Positions 18,720 through 27,804 of a DNA stretch of 64,000 nucleotides are shown here, in pieces. The stretch comes from Corynebacterium sp. NML130628. Its GTDB lineage: Bacteria > Actinomycetota > Actinomycetes > Mycobacteriales > Mycobacteriaceae. The notes below the pieces were generated by a model that saw nothing but the letters and a program-made list of their open reading frames with translations, did no database searches and had not been told where the DNA came from. The first letter of the stretch is position 1, and each line of letters begins with the position of its first letter. The DNA lies in NCBI RefSeq assembly GCF_001875665.1, contig NZ_MLAL01000036.1, positions 44,449 to 108,448 of the forward strand. Direction: 5' to 3'. The position numbers were made by a program, and so were the translations under genes.

Positions 18720-19814
18720 GTGCAGCCTAAGAATCGCCTCAATGTTGATGAGACCAAAGTCAACGACAACATCGCTCGGGTACGCCGTCGTGGCGGTCGA
18801 CTGAAGGACGAATATGTCACGCTTGCGCACGGTGCCGGCGGCAAGGCGAGCGCGACATTGCTGGAACAGGTGTTTTTCGACGAGTATGGCAACGATCTGC
18901 TTTCCCAGGGCGAAGACGCAACGCTGTTGAACTTGGACCTTGAAGGCGGCACGTTGGCGTTCACGACCGATAGCTACGTGGTAAATCCAATTGAGTTTCC
19001 AGGTGGATCTATTGCAGATCTTGCAGTAAACGGCACGGTAAACGATCTGGCAGTCGGTGGTGCGGAGCCGAAATATATTTCGGTGGGCTTCATCCTTGAG
19101 GAAGGGCTTGAGGTAGCGACGCTTCGCCGGATCGCGCAGGACCTTCGCGACGCAGCTGAGCGGGCCGGTGTACAGATCGCCACGGGCGATACAAAAGTGG
19201 TCCCGAAGGGGGCGGGAGACAAGATTTATATCAACACGGCCGGAATCGGAGTCGTGCCCGCGGGGAGGGAGCTTGGCTTCACTCAAGTCAAGCCTGGTGA
19301 CCGGATTATCGTTTCCGGGCCAATCGCGGATCACGGGATGGCGGTGATGATGGCTCGCGGTGACCTCGCCATCGAGGCGCCGATCGAGTCGGATTCGCGG
19401 GAGGTAGCAAGCCTTGTTCGAGCACTACTTGCCGACGCCCCCAATACTCGCTGGATGCGCGATGCCACTCGTGGTGGCTTGGCTACTGTCATGAATGAAC
19501 TTGCGGAGACAACCGGCTACGGAGTCGCGCTGCACGACGAGAAGATCCCTGTGCAGCCGATGACACGTGCCGCTTGTGACATGCTGGGGATTGATCCCCT
19601 GTACGTCGCAAACGAGGGGACGTTCACGGCCGTTGTGCCGGAGGATCAGGCGGAGCAAGCGGTCGCTGCGCTCCATGCCGCTGGTGCCGAAGGGGCAGCA
19701 GTTGTGGGGACGATTGTTGAGGAACCGGCTGCGGCTGTGGTGCTTGTGACCGGCTTTGGCGGTACCCGCATGGTCGACAAGTTGGTAGGGGATCCCCTTC
19801 CACGAATCTGTTAA
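18720..19814 (+). CDS. hypE: hydrogenase maturation factor HypE
   Basis: HypE dehydrates the carbamoyl group delivered by HypF to a thiocyanate on its C-terminal cysteine, the source of the cyanide ligands. The 364-residue protein ends in the diagnostic PRIC, with the cysteine last. It also has LAHGAGGKASATLL, FTTDSYVVNPIEFPGGSIAD and MRDATRGGLATVMNEL. The first 30 residues are a variable basic extension. GTG 18720 has AAAGGAAA upstream. It is divergent from hypCD; the 215 bases between them should hold both promoters (TAGAAT at 18646-18651 is a candidate -10 for hypE). Confidence 0.96.
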   Translation: MQPKNRLNVDETKVNDNIARVRRRGGRLKDEYVTLAHGAGGKASATLLEQVFFDEYGNDLLSQGEDATLLNLDLEGGTLAFTTDSYVVNPIEFPGGSIADLAVNGTVNDLAVGGAEPKYISVGFILEEGLEVATLRRIAQDLRDAAERAGVQIATGDTKVVPKGAGDKIYINTAGIGVVPAGRELGFTQVKPGDRIIVSGPIADHGMAVMMARGDLAIEAPIESDSREVASLVRALLADAPNTRWMRDATRGGLATVMNELAETTGYGVALHDEKIPVQPMTRAACDMLGIDPLYVANEGTFTAVVPEDQAEQAVAALHAAGAEGAAVVGTIVEEPAAAVVLVTGFGGTRMVDKLVGDPLPRIC

Positions 19815-19851
19815 CTGATCTCGGGTGCGGGCAAGGTTCTGTACCATGGCG

Positions 19852-22152
19852 CTACTGCGCCCACAGCCTCCCTGCTGCAGCCTGGCCGAGACTTAACCCG
19901 CCGTCGGTCGCGGGCACTTTCTGGTGAGTGAGCACTCGCAGAGCGGGGCTTTCGCACTGCAGGACATGCAGTATGTCGGCCATGAGGATGCGGTTCACAG
20001 CGCACCCGCCCGTGATACCGACGACCTCGGTTGCTGAGGCGTTGGCGGCGTCGATAAGCGCACCGGCGATCAACGTCGCCATTGCAGCATGGACGATCCG
20101 AGCGATGTCTGCGCGTGGATACGAACCATCCCGCATTGAATTGACGGCCCACTGCGCAAGTCGAGGGAACGTGCTGAGCGTATCGGCTGTACTGATAGCC
20201 GCCGCTTGTGAAAGCGGTGAGGTGCTTGCCAATGCTTCAAGCTCCATCGCGGCCTGCGCCTCGTAGCTCACCGATTGACGGACTTGAAGGATGGACGCGA
20301 AGGCGTCGAAGACTCGCCCCATCGAGGTCGTAGTCGTTGTTCCGAAACTGCTGTTGAGTTGGGAGTCGACTAGTTGGAGCTCAGCCTGATCGACTTCGGT
20401 GGGGGGAGAGAGACTTTCGAGTTGCCAGTCGTGTGTGAGGCCGCGTGCGATTCGCCACGGGTTGCGCACCGCTTTGTCGCCTCCCACGAGCGAAAATGGT
20501 GGGAGGTGCCAGCGTCGTTCGGCTTCTCCATCGGCGGTGAGGTGAAGGATTTCGCCACCCCATATTGTGCCGTCGGTTCCGTAACCTGTGCCATCGAGCG
20601 CCGCGATTGTGGCTGGTGTTGACAATTCTTGATGCTCCGTCAACAGCGAAAGAGCGTGAGCGTGGTGATGCTGGACCTCGATGAGCTCCACGTCATGGTG
20701 GTGAGCGAAGCGCTGTGCCCACGCCGATGTTTGGTAACCGGGGTGCATATCGCAGACAACGATGTCCGGACGAGCTCCCTGCATTGAACAAAGCTGATCG
20801 ACCATTCGCTCGAAGTGTCGTTGCGCATCGAGTGAGCCCATATCGCCCACGTGCGAGGACATGTGCGCGTACCGCCCGACAGCTAAGGTTGCCGTATTTT
20901 TTAACTCGCCACCGACTGCCAGGACCGTTGGCTGCGTTTCGGTACGTAGCAACAGCGGGACCGGGGCTAGTCCTCGTGACCGTCGAACCAGCGTCGTATC
21001 AACGTAGACGGAGTCTTCTACAGGCACGTAAATCTCGCGATCGTGAAGCACAAACATATCTGCTAGGTGCGAGAGCTTACGGAGTGCATCGTCGTTGGTG
21101 ACGCACAGCGGCTCCCCGCTCAGATTGCCAGAGGTCGCAACCACCGGCCTATCAACGAGCAAATGGTGGAGAGGCGAGTAAGGAAGCATGAGACCTACTT
21201 CCTGCAAGCCAGGTGCGATCCCCTCGCAAAGTGAATGCTCGCGAAGCGGGACGGACACAATCGGGTGCGACGCTGAGGTTAAAAGCCCCTCGGCCTCTTG
21301 GTTCAACACCGCAATGGTCTTGGCCGCGTCGAGGTCAGGCACCAGGACAGCAAGCGGTTTGTCAGGTCGGTGCTTGCGCTTGCGGAGCTTTTCGACGGCA
21401 ACTTCGTCTTCAGCCGAACACATCAGATGAAACCCGCCAATCCCTTTGACAGCCACGATTGCGCCGGAGTCCCACGCGCTGCGTACCGTATGCACGAGCT
21501 CGTCGAACTTAGCCACATCTACTACGAGCTCATTTGTGCGTGTTTCGACGAGGGATGCGCCGTTGGAGTCCGTGCACCACACCGTGGGTCCACAGTGCGG
21601 ACAACTAATCGGCTGGGCGTGAAAGCGTCGATCATCCGGGTTCGTGTACTCCGTCTCACACTGGGAGCACATGGGGAATTCCCGCATGGTCGTTGTCGCG
21701 CGGTCATAGGGAAGCGACTCGATGATGGAAAGTCGAGGGCCGCAGTGAGTGCAGGTCGTGAACGGGTAATGGTAACGCCGGTTATTTTTGTCATCGATGT
21801 CTGCCAAACAGGCGTCACAGGTAGTCATGTCTGGGGAAATGAGGGTCTTTTCGCCCTCCACATGGGTAGAAGCAACGATCCGAAACGATTCCTCGCCCGG
21901 TACTGGAGAAAGCGATGACGTTTGGATGTCCAAGATGTGTGCGAGGGGCGGAAGCTCGTCGATAAGCGCCTCTTGTGCTTGGCGAAGCGTTGACGCGGCG
22001 CCTTGGAACTCGATGAACACACCGCGCTCGTTGTTTCCTACAAATCCGGTGAGCCCGAAGCGCCGGGCCACCCGCGCAACATGCGGGCGCATTCCGACGC
22101 CTTGAACAATGCCCTCAAGAAAGATGTGGACTCTGCTGCTTTGTGCTCCCAT
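19852..22152 (-). CDS. hypF: carbamoyltransferase HypF
   Basis: HypF uses carbamoyl phosphate and ATP to load a carbamoyl group on HypE. The 766-residue protein has the full domain order: acylphosphatase (1-90, EGIVQGVGMRPHVARVARRF), two zinc-finger blocks (about 108-185, CDACLADID, CTHCGPR, CSQCE, CPHCGP), a YrdC-like domain (about 200-390) and a Kae1-like domain with HPGYQTS, HHHAHALSLL and ALDGTGYGTDGTIWGGE. It is encoded on the minus strand between hypE and hypA1, so it has its own transcript. No missing part is seen. Confidence 0.96.
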   Translation of the reverse strand: MGAQSSRVHIFLEGIVQGVGMRPHVARVARRFGLTGFVGNNERGVFIEFQGAASTLRQAQEALIDELPPLAHILDIQTSSLSPVPGEESFRIVASTHVEGEKTLISPDMTTCDACLADIDDKNNRRYHYPFTTCTHCGPRLSIIESLPYDRATTTMREFPMCSQCETEYTNPDDRRFHAQPISCPHCGPTVWCTDSNGASLVETRTNELVVDVAKFDELVHTVRSAWDSGAIVAVKGIGGFHLMCSAEDEVAVEKLRKRKHRPDKPLAVLVPDLDAAKTIAVLNQEAEGLLTSASHPIVSVPLREHSLCEGIAPGLQEVGLMLPYSPLHHLLVDRPVVATSGNLSGEPLCVTNDDALRKLSHLADMFVLHDREIYVPVEDSVYVDTTLVRRSRGLAPVPLLLRTETQPTVLAVGGELKNTATLAVGRYAHMSSHVGDMGSLDAQRHFERMVDQLCSMQGARPDIVVCDMHPGYQTSAWAQRFAHHHDVELIEVQHHHAHALSLLTEHQELSTPATIAALDGTGYGTDGTIWGGEILHLTADGEAERRWHLPPFSLVGGDKAVRNPWRIARGLTHDWQLESLSPPTEVDQAELQLVDSQLNSSFGTTTTTSMGRVFDAFASILQVRQSVSYEAQAAMELEALASTSPLSQAAAISTADTLSTFPRLAQWAVNSMRDGSYPRADIARIVHAAMATLIAGALIDAANASATEVVGITGGCAVNRILMADILHVLQCESPALRVLTHQKVPATDGGLSLGQAAAGRLWAQ

Positions 22153-22199
22153 GCTGCATACTCTACAAACTTCTTGAATAATCGCCTAGGCTAGGGGCT

Positions 22200-22544
22200 G
22201 TGCATGAAGTTGCATTGAGTCATCAATTAGCGTCAGCAGTTCAGCGTGCGTCGGGCGGGCGGACTGTCTTGTCGGTGCATCTCGAGATCGGTGCGCTGCG
22301 GCAAGTAGTGCCAGAATCCCTCGAATACGCATGGGGATTCGTGACAAAGGGAAGCACCATGGAGCACTCAGATCTAAAGATTGATTGGGTGCCCGCCAAA
22401 ATCAAGTGCTCAAACGGCCACCAAAGGACGCTGGATCCAAACGAGTACCTTGATGTCCGATGCTACGAATGCGACGCCCCGACGTCTGTAATCGCGGGCG
22501 AGGAATTCGCAGTCGTAGACATTGATGTGACATCTGACAACTGA
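22200..22544 (+). CDS. hypA: nickel metallochaperone HypA (copy 1, altered zinc site)
   Basis: HypA delivers nickel with HypB. The 114-residue protein keeps the nickel-binding MHE start and helix layout. The structural zinc site is unusual: residues 70-74 read C-S-N-G-H instead of CxxC, while the second pair, C88-Y-E-C91, is normal. His74 may replace the missing cysteine. GTG 22200 is the start; TAGGCT at 22187-22192 lies so close that a leaderless transcript is likely. hypB follows after 17 bases. A second HypA with a canonical site lies at 28334-28669. Confidence 0.92.
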   Translation: MHEVALSHQLASAVQRASGGRTVLSVHLEIGALRQVVPESLEYAWGFVTKGSTMEHSDLKIDWVPAKIKCSNGHQRTLDPNEYLDVRCYECDAPTSVIAGEEFAVVDIDVTSDN

Positions 22545-22561
22545 GAAGGAGATTTAAAAGA

Positions 22562-23380
22562 ATGGGACGTTTTCATCGCCACGATGATGGGACGGTTCAC
22601 AGCCACGATCACTCGCATGATCACACACACCATCACGACCACGACCACCTGCACGTGGGAGCGGACTCCGAGCACTCTGAACACGGAGATCACACAGGGT
22701 ACGACACCGGCCGTGAACGCATTGCGGTGCTCGAAGACATTTTCACCGAGAATGACGTAAAAGCCGCTGCGAACCGTTCTGCTTTCGAAGAGCACGGCGT
22801 CGTCTGTGTAAACGTCATGAGTTCACCTGGGGCAGGTAAAACGACGTTGCTGCGTAAAACTCTGGAAACGCTCGCGGACAAGATTCGCTTCGGCATCGTA
22901 GAGGGAGACATCGAAACGGCCATTGACGCGGAACGTCTGGAGAATCTAGGCGCCCAGGTCAGCCTCCTGAATACGGGTAACGGGTTCGGCGGCGAGTGCC
23001 ACCTCGATGCGCCGATGGTTGCACACGCGCTCAAAGGGCTAAAACTCGATGAGATCGACATGGTGCTGATTGAGAACGTTGGCAACCTGGTGTGCCCGGC
23101 CGAGTTTGAAGTTGGCGAACATCATAAGGTAATGGTTGCCTCAGTTACCGAGGGGGAAGATAAACCGCTGAAGTACCCAGTGATGTTTAGGAGCGTAGAG
23201 GTGGTTGTCGTAAACAAGGTTGACCTGCTCCCTTATCTGAATTTCGATCTTGACCTATTCAGGAAAAACCTTGAAAAGGTAAATCCAGGTGTGAAGGTAA
23301 TCCTTACTTCAACTACAACGGAGGAGGGGTTGGATGAGTGGAATGAGTGGCTCATCTCTCAATCGGGGGTAGATTTCTAG
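22562..23380 (+). CDS. hypB: hydrogenase nickel-insertion GTPase HypB
   Basis: HypB is the GTPase that drives nickel transfer to the large subunit. The 272-residue protein has a histidine-rich N-terminus (residues 5-45, about 17 His mixed with Asp) that can store nickel, a P-loop SSPGAGKTTLLRKT (about 87-100), VEGDIETAIDAERL, the metal site in GGECHLDAP and the NKVDLLPYL guanine-specificity motif. AAGGAG stands before ATG 22562. It forms a pair with hypA1 and lies 169 bases upstream of the hydrogenase structural genes. Confidence 0.96.
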   Translation: MGRFHRHDDGTVHSHDHSHDHTHHHDHDHLHVGADSEHSEHGDHTGYDTGRERIAVLEDIFTENDVKAAANRSAFEEHGVVCVNVMSSPGAGKTTLLRKTLETLADKIRFGIVEGDIETAIDAERLENLGAQVSLLNTGNGFGGECHLDAPMVAHALKGLKLDEIDMVLIENVGNLVCPAEFEVGEHHKVMVASVTEGEDKPLKYPVMFRSVEVVVVNKVDLLPYLNFDLDLFRKNLEKVNPGVKVILTSTTTEEGLDEWNEWLISQSGVDF

Positions 23381-23549
23381 CCCTGCTATCTCCTCAAAAC
23401 CGGAATTACATTCATGTCTTGATACCCTGGCCCTATAGATGCGTTAAGCATGTAGCTTTACCGCTGAAGGAATCTGTACACGTTCATTTGAGGGGTATGG
23501 GCCGGAGTAGACCCCGGCACATGGCCCTCGCATGAGAGGGAAATAATCG
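23381..23549 (+). promoter_or_regulatory. hydrogenase structural operon leader
   Basis: The 169 bases between hypB and the small-subunit gene hold a TATAGA -10-like element at 23434-23439 with a poor TTCATG -35 match 17 bases upstream. Nearer the gene, GGGCC and GGCCC (around 23500-23530) can pair across a loop, and AGAGGGAAA precedes the ATG. The spacing suggests a separate promoter for the structural genes, possibly with a structured leader. Weak evidence. Confidence 0.35.
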
Positions 23550-24794
23550 ATGCTTCTACAAGACACTTGGCAGAGTGGAACACTTTGGGAAAACCTGTCG
23601 AAGAAGGGGGTGAAGCGTCGAGACTTTCTGAAGATGTGCAGCTCTATGGCTGCGGTGTTTGCAGTGGGCGCGCCGCTTGCCTCACGCGCAAACGCTGAAG
23701 AGACAGAAGTAATTGCCGAGGCACTTGGTGACGTCAAGAAGCCCATGGTTGCTTGGCTTCAGCTACAGGAGTGCACCGGTTGCATGGAGTCGGTGCTTCG
23801 CTCTGGTTCCTCTACGGTTGAGGATTTGGTGCTCAACCAACTGTCGATGAACTACAACGAGCTTGTGATGGCCGCCTCCGGCCACGCTGCTGAGCAGGCA
23901 TTGGAAGAGATGAACAAGGAACCGCACATTTTGGTGGTGAACGGCTCCGTTCCAACTGGCGCAGGCGGCGCATACTGCCAGATCGGTGGCAAGAGTGCCG
24001 AGCAGGTCCTTCGTGAAGCGGCAGAAAACGCAACCGTCATTCTCTCCGTCGGCGCCTGCGCAGTCTATGGCTCCGTACAGGCGGCACGCCCAAACCCAAC
24101 CGGAGCTGTGGGTGTCGACGAGATCATTAAGGACAAGCCTGTCATCAACGTAGCTGGCTGCCCGCCAATCGGCGAAGTGATTACTGCGACCATTACCTAT
24201 CTGCTCACACATGGTGAGCCACCAAAGGTTGATGGGGAAGGGCGTCCCCTCTTCGCATACGATCAGCGCATTCACGATTCCTGCCCGAAGCGTCCACACT
24301 TCGACGCTGGCCAGTTCGTGCGCACATTTGACGACGAAGGTGCTCGTAACGGCTGGTGCCTCTACGAGGTGGGCTGCAAGGGCCCGTCGACCTTCTCGCC
24401 GTGCCCGATTATTCAGTGGAACCTCAAGTCTGGTTGGCCGATCGGTGCAGGCCACCCCTGCATTGGTTGTACGGAAAAGCACTTCTTTGATCGGTTCACG
24501 CCGTTCTATGAGGAACTGCCGAACGTTCGTGCATTCGGACAGGAGGCCTCCGCGGGCAAGATTGGCCTCGGCCTGATCGGTGTCGCAGCGGCTGGTACTG
24601 CAGTCCACGGCGCGCTGAGTGTTGTCAAGGAGGTCGGCATCCGCCGTAAGAGCGGTGAGGTGCAGCCTCTCGCGGCCTTCGGTGAGGAGGATGAGCCGGG
24701 AGATATTTCCGCGCTCATGGCAGATGGCGATCAGGCATTTGCAACGAGCACAGATGCTGATAGACATCACAAGCCGACCAACCCTTCCGCGTAA
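23550..24794 (+). CDS. [NiFe]-hydrogenase small subunit, Tat-exported
   Basis: The electron-transfer subunit with three Fe-S clusters. A twin-arginine signal (KRRDFLK, residues 22-28, then hydrophobic to about 46) sends the folded heterodimer across the membrane. Proximal cluster ligands are in ECTGC (C75, C78), VGACAVYGS and AGCPPIG. The medial and distal clusters use HDSCPKRPHFD, GWCLYEVGCKGPSTFSPCP and HPCIGCTEK. The position of the extra Cys19 of oxygen-tolerant enzymes is Gly and that of Cys120 is Ser, so a standard proximal cluster is expected. A C-terminal membrane helix (about 331-352) anchors it. The 414-residue length is normal for group 1 enzymes. The long acidic tail after the helix is unusual. 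Confidence 0.95.
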   Translation: MLLQDTWQSGTLWENLSKKGVKRRDFLKMCSSMAAVFAVGAPLASRANAEETEVIAEALGDVKKPMVAWLQLQECTGCMESVLRSGSSTVEDLVLNQLSMNYNELVMAASGHAAEQALEEMNKEPHILVVNGSVPTGAGGAYCQIGGKSAEQVLREAAENATVILSVGACAVYGSVQAARPNPTGAVGVDEIIKDKPVINVAGCPPIGEVITATITYLLTHGEPPKVDGEGRPLFAYDQRIHDSCPKRPHFDAGQFVRTFDDEGARNGWCLYEVGCKGPSTFSPCPIIQWNLKSGWPIGAGHPCIGCTEKHFFDRFTPFYEELPNVRAFGQEASAGKIGLGLIGVAAAGTAVHGALSVVKEVGIRRKSGEVQPLAAFGEEDEPGDISALMADGDQAFATSTDADRHHKPTNPSA

Positions 24795-24832
24795 GCGGCG
24801 TTCACGACGATTGAAAGGAATAGCAACTAAAA

Positions 24833-26572
24833 ATGGCTGAAAGAGTTGTTGTAGACCCGCTGACGCGTATTGAGGGTCACCTCCGCATGGAGATGGAAGT
24901 CGAAGACGGCACCATCACGAATGCATGGAGTGAAACCACGATGTTTCGTGGTATCGAAAAGATTGTAGAGGGTCGAGACCCTCGCGACGTATGGGCCTTC
25001 GTTGGCCGTATTTGCGGTGTGTGCACCGGCGTGCACTCCCTTGCGAGTGTCGTCGCTGTCGAAGACGCAATCGGAAGCCACATCCCGAAGCAAGCGCAGC
25101 TTATCCGTGACCTCGTCCTGACAAGTCAGGAGATCCACGACCACGTTGTGCACTTCTACCACCTGCACGCCCTGGATTGGGTAAACGTCGTCTCCGCTGC
25201 AAAGGCAGACCCGGAGAAGGCAGTCGAGTTTGCTAAGTCCATTGGTTCGAAGTGGAAGCTGAACTCTGTTGACAAGTTCCAGCAAGTCAAGGACACACTG
25301 AACTCTGTTCTTGACTCTGGTCAGCTGTCTATCTTCACCGGTGGGTACTGGGACCACGAGGACTATCGTCTGCCCCCAGAGGCGAACTTGATGGCGGTCT
25401 CGCACTATCTTGACGCGCTGCAGTTCCAGCGTTCCATTATCCGCATCAACACCGTTTTTGGTGGTAAGAACCCGCACCCGAACTTCCTGGTAGGTGGCAT
25501 GGCCTGCACGATCGATCAGGATAAGTCCGAGACGGTCAACCAGGTTTCTATTGATCAGATCAAGAATTGGGTCGCAGAGATCCACGAGTTCATCAACGGT
25601 GTGTACTTGCCTGACGCGATGGCGATCATGGGCGTCTACAAGGACTACTTCGATATCGGCGCTGCAGCCCCGAACTTCCTTGCAGTCGGTATGGCCGGCG
25701 CAACGGTTCGCGGCGACCATATGGAGCGCACTATGGGGTACACCCACACGGATATCACTTCAGGTGTTCTCCTGAACGGCGACTACTCCAAGGTGCACGA
25801 GCTCAATCCAGACTTGTTCAAGGAATATGTTTCTTCCGCATGGTTTGCGCAAGAAGACAAGAACGAGGGCAAGCACCCATTTGAGGGCGACACCATCGCT
25901 GATTACACCGGGCCGAAGCTGCCGTACAAGTGGCTCGGCGATAATGACGAATACACCTGGTCGAAGGCACCACGTTACGACGGCCATGTTATCCAGGTTG
26001 GCCCGATTGCTCGTATCCTTCTCGCGTATGCACAGAACGAACCAAGCACGAAGCGTCTCGTTGATGATGCGCTCAAGAAGCTTGACATTAAGCTCGAGCA
26101 GCTCAACTCGACAGGTGGTCGCACACTGGCACGCGCTCTGGAAGCAGTAACAACCTCTGAGGCAATGTCCAACGTGTTGCTGCCTGAGTTCATCGAAGGA
26201 CTGCGCAAGCGCGACTACGATGTTTTCGACTCGAGCAAGTGGGAGCCATCAACCTGGCCAAAGGAAGCCGAAGGCTTCTGCATGATGGAAGTGGCCCGCG
26301 GATCCCTCAGCCACTGGACCCAGATCAAGGATGGAAAGACGGAGCGGTACCAAGCTGTCGTCCCGACCACTTGGCTGGCGGGTGGCCGTGACCCTGAAGG
26401 GAAGATGGGCCCATACGAGGAGTCGCTGGCGAACGGTAAGCACCCGCTTGCGAACCCAGAAGAACCGCTCGAGGTGCTTCGTACGATCCACTCGTTTGAC
26501 CCTTGTATGTCCTGTGCAGTCCACCTGCTGGACACAGAAGGTAATGAACTTGTGAAGGTGATTACCCAATGA
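24833..26572 (+). CDS. [NiFe]-hydrogenase large subunit
   Basis: The catalytic subunit with the Ni-Fe centre. The 579-residue protein has the N-terminal motif RICGVCTGVHSLASV (C61, C64) and the C-terminal motif DPCMSCAVH (C558, C561, H564). A 15-residue tail follows H564 and is removed by the maturation protease after nickel insertion. TRIEGHLRMEMEVEDG at the start is typical of group 1 membrane-bound uptake enzymes. AAAGGA precedes ATG 24833. The stop overlaps the start of the cytochrome gene (ATGA), giving translational coupling. Confidence 0.96.
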   Translation: MAERVVVDPLTRIEGHLRMEMEVEDGTITNAWSETTMFRGIEKIVEGRDPRDVWAFVGRICGVCTGVHSLASVVAVEDAIGSHIPKQAQLIRDLVLTSQEIHDHVVHFYHLHALDWVNVVSAAKADPEKAVEFAKSIGSKWKLNSVDKFQQVKDTLNSVLDSGQLSIFTGGYWDHEDYRLPPEANLMAVSHYLDALQFQRSIIRINTVFGGKNPHPNFLVGGMACTIDQDKSETVNQVSIDQIKNWVAEIHEFINGVYLPDAMAIMGVYKDYFDIGAAAPNFLAVGMAGATVRGDHMERTMGYTHTDITSGVLLNGDYSKVHELNPDLFKEYVSSAWFAQEDKNEGKHPFEGDTIADYTGPKLPYKWLGDNDEYTWSKAPRYDGHVIQVGPIARILLAYAQNEPSTKRLVDDALKKLDIKLEQLNSTGGRTLARALEAVTTSEAMSNVLLPEFIEGLRKRDYDVFDSSKWEPSTWPKEAEGFCMMEVARGSLSHWTQIKDGKTERYQAVVPTTWLAGGRDPEGKMGPYEESLANGKHPLANPEEPLEVLRTIHSFDPCMSCAVHLLDTEGNELVKVITQ

Positions 26573-27801
26573 GCACCCAGCTAAATCGTGCATCTGTGGG
26601 CTCGGAGAATACACCGGCCACGCGCAAGATCACACCGGACAAGAACTTGGTGTTGAGCGTCACAGAATCTCGTCCGATTGATGACATCGGTGCTGAGACC
26701 CTGTTGCGCTTAGCATCTTCGCAGCCCGCGAACTCTCCTGATCCAGTAGACCAAGCTTTGCTGCGTGCCGTTGACCCGGACTATGTATATGGCACCGTGG
26801 AAAGCTTTAGCCCTGCGACGCCGAGTCGAAAGTACTCGCTCTCGGTTGTGCGTAACGCAAAGCTGCTCGGGGAGCGCAAAGACGTAGCGGTCATGCGCGG
26901 CGACCTTGCATCAGTAATCCAAGCATCTGCATGGGATAAGCATGAGATGAAGACGATGATGCAAAACGTCGACACGGTTTCGAAGTTCGGCAACCGTTGC
27001 ATGGGCGTCGCCGTGGCGCCAGTAGATGGTGACACCACGGGTGAGTTTGTTCTGAAGGGCTACATAGCCTTCGGTATTGGCGACCATGTTCGTCCTCGCC
27101 CGGTGTCTAAGGGTGGCTACACCCGTATCGAGATGTGGCCGGTCGCTCTACGTTGGCAGCACTGGATTAACATGCTGCTGATCATCATTATGACGATTAC
27201 GGGCTACTTCATCATGGATCCTTTCTTCGGTCCTTCGAACGCACATGATGCAGGAATGCTCATGGGCTGGAATCGTCTGATTCACTTCGTTGCTGCCTTT
27301 GCTTGGATCGCGCTGTCTATCTGGCGGCTTGCCATCATGGTTTTCGCCCAGACACGACAAATGAAGTGGCGGGCGCTCTGGCCGGTGCGAAGTCAGGATG
27401 ACCTCAAGTTGATGTGGGAACAGACGAAGTACTATCTGCTCCTCACCAATGAGCCACCGCCACGTGTTGGGCACAACGGTCTGCAGCAGACCGCGTACAC
27501 GGGGATTTACGCTCTGTGTATGGTGCAGATTTACTCTGGTCTCGCACTCTTCGGCCTAGCTAAGCAGGAAAGCTGGTTCTGGCGGCTGATGTCTGCACCT
27601 GTGGAGTGGATCGGTATTCCGTACTTCCGTCTGGTCCACGCGCTCATCATGTTCATCATTTGGGCATTCGTTATCTTGCATGTCTACCTTGTGTTCCGCG
27701 CTGATGCGACCGAGCGTCACGGCGGTCTGTCTGCGATGATTAACGGTGGTGTTTGGTTGCCACAGGGCACGAAGCCGGTTGACGGTCCTGAGGTCGAGTA
27801 A
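26569..27801 (+). CDS. hydrogenase cytochrome b with N-terminal P-type-ATPase N-domain-like extension
   Basis: The C-terminal 225 residues (about 186-410) are a HyaC-type di-heme cytochrome b with four membrane helices and candidate heme histidines in LRWQHWINML, NRLIHFVAAF and FRLVHALIMFIIWAFVILHV. It should pass electrons from the small subunit to quinone. The first 185 residues are not part of HyaC, which is usually about 235 residues long. Residues 38-170 resemble the nucleotide-binding domain of a P-type ATPase: DPVDQALLRAV, SFSPATPSRK, VAVMRGDLASVI, KFGNRCMGVAVA and FVLKGYIAFG follow in the family order. The phosphorylation motif DKTGT is absent. The ATGA overlap with the large subunit makes a misplaced start unlikely. 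Confidence 0.88.
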   Translation: MSTQLNRASVGSENTPATRKITPDKNLVLSVTESRPIDDIGAETLLRLASSQPANSPDPVDQALLRAVDPDYVYGTVESFSPATPSRKYSLSVVRNAKLLGERKDVAVMRGDLASVIQASAWDKHEMKTMMQNVDTVSKFGNRCMGVAVAPVDGDTTGEFVLKGYIAFGIGDHVRPRPVSKGGYTRIEMWPVALRWQHWINMLLIIIMTITGYFIMDPFFGPSNAHDAGMLMGWNRLIHFVAAFAWIALSIWRLAIMVFAQTRQMKWRALWPVRSQDDLKLMWEQTKYYLLLTNEPPPRVGHNGLQQTAYTGIYALCMVQIYSGLALFGLAKQESWFWRLMSAPVEWIGIPYFRLVHALIMFIIWAFVILHVYLVFRADATERHGGLSAMINGGVWLPQGTKPVDGPEVE

Positions 27802-27804
27802 GGC

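Noticed and set aside
23763..25747. Long frames antisense to both hydrogenase subunits (23763-24770 and 24827-25747)
   Set aside because: No recognisable domains; both lie entirely opposite well-identified genes.
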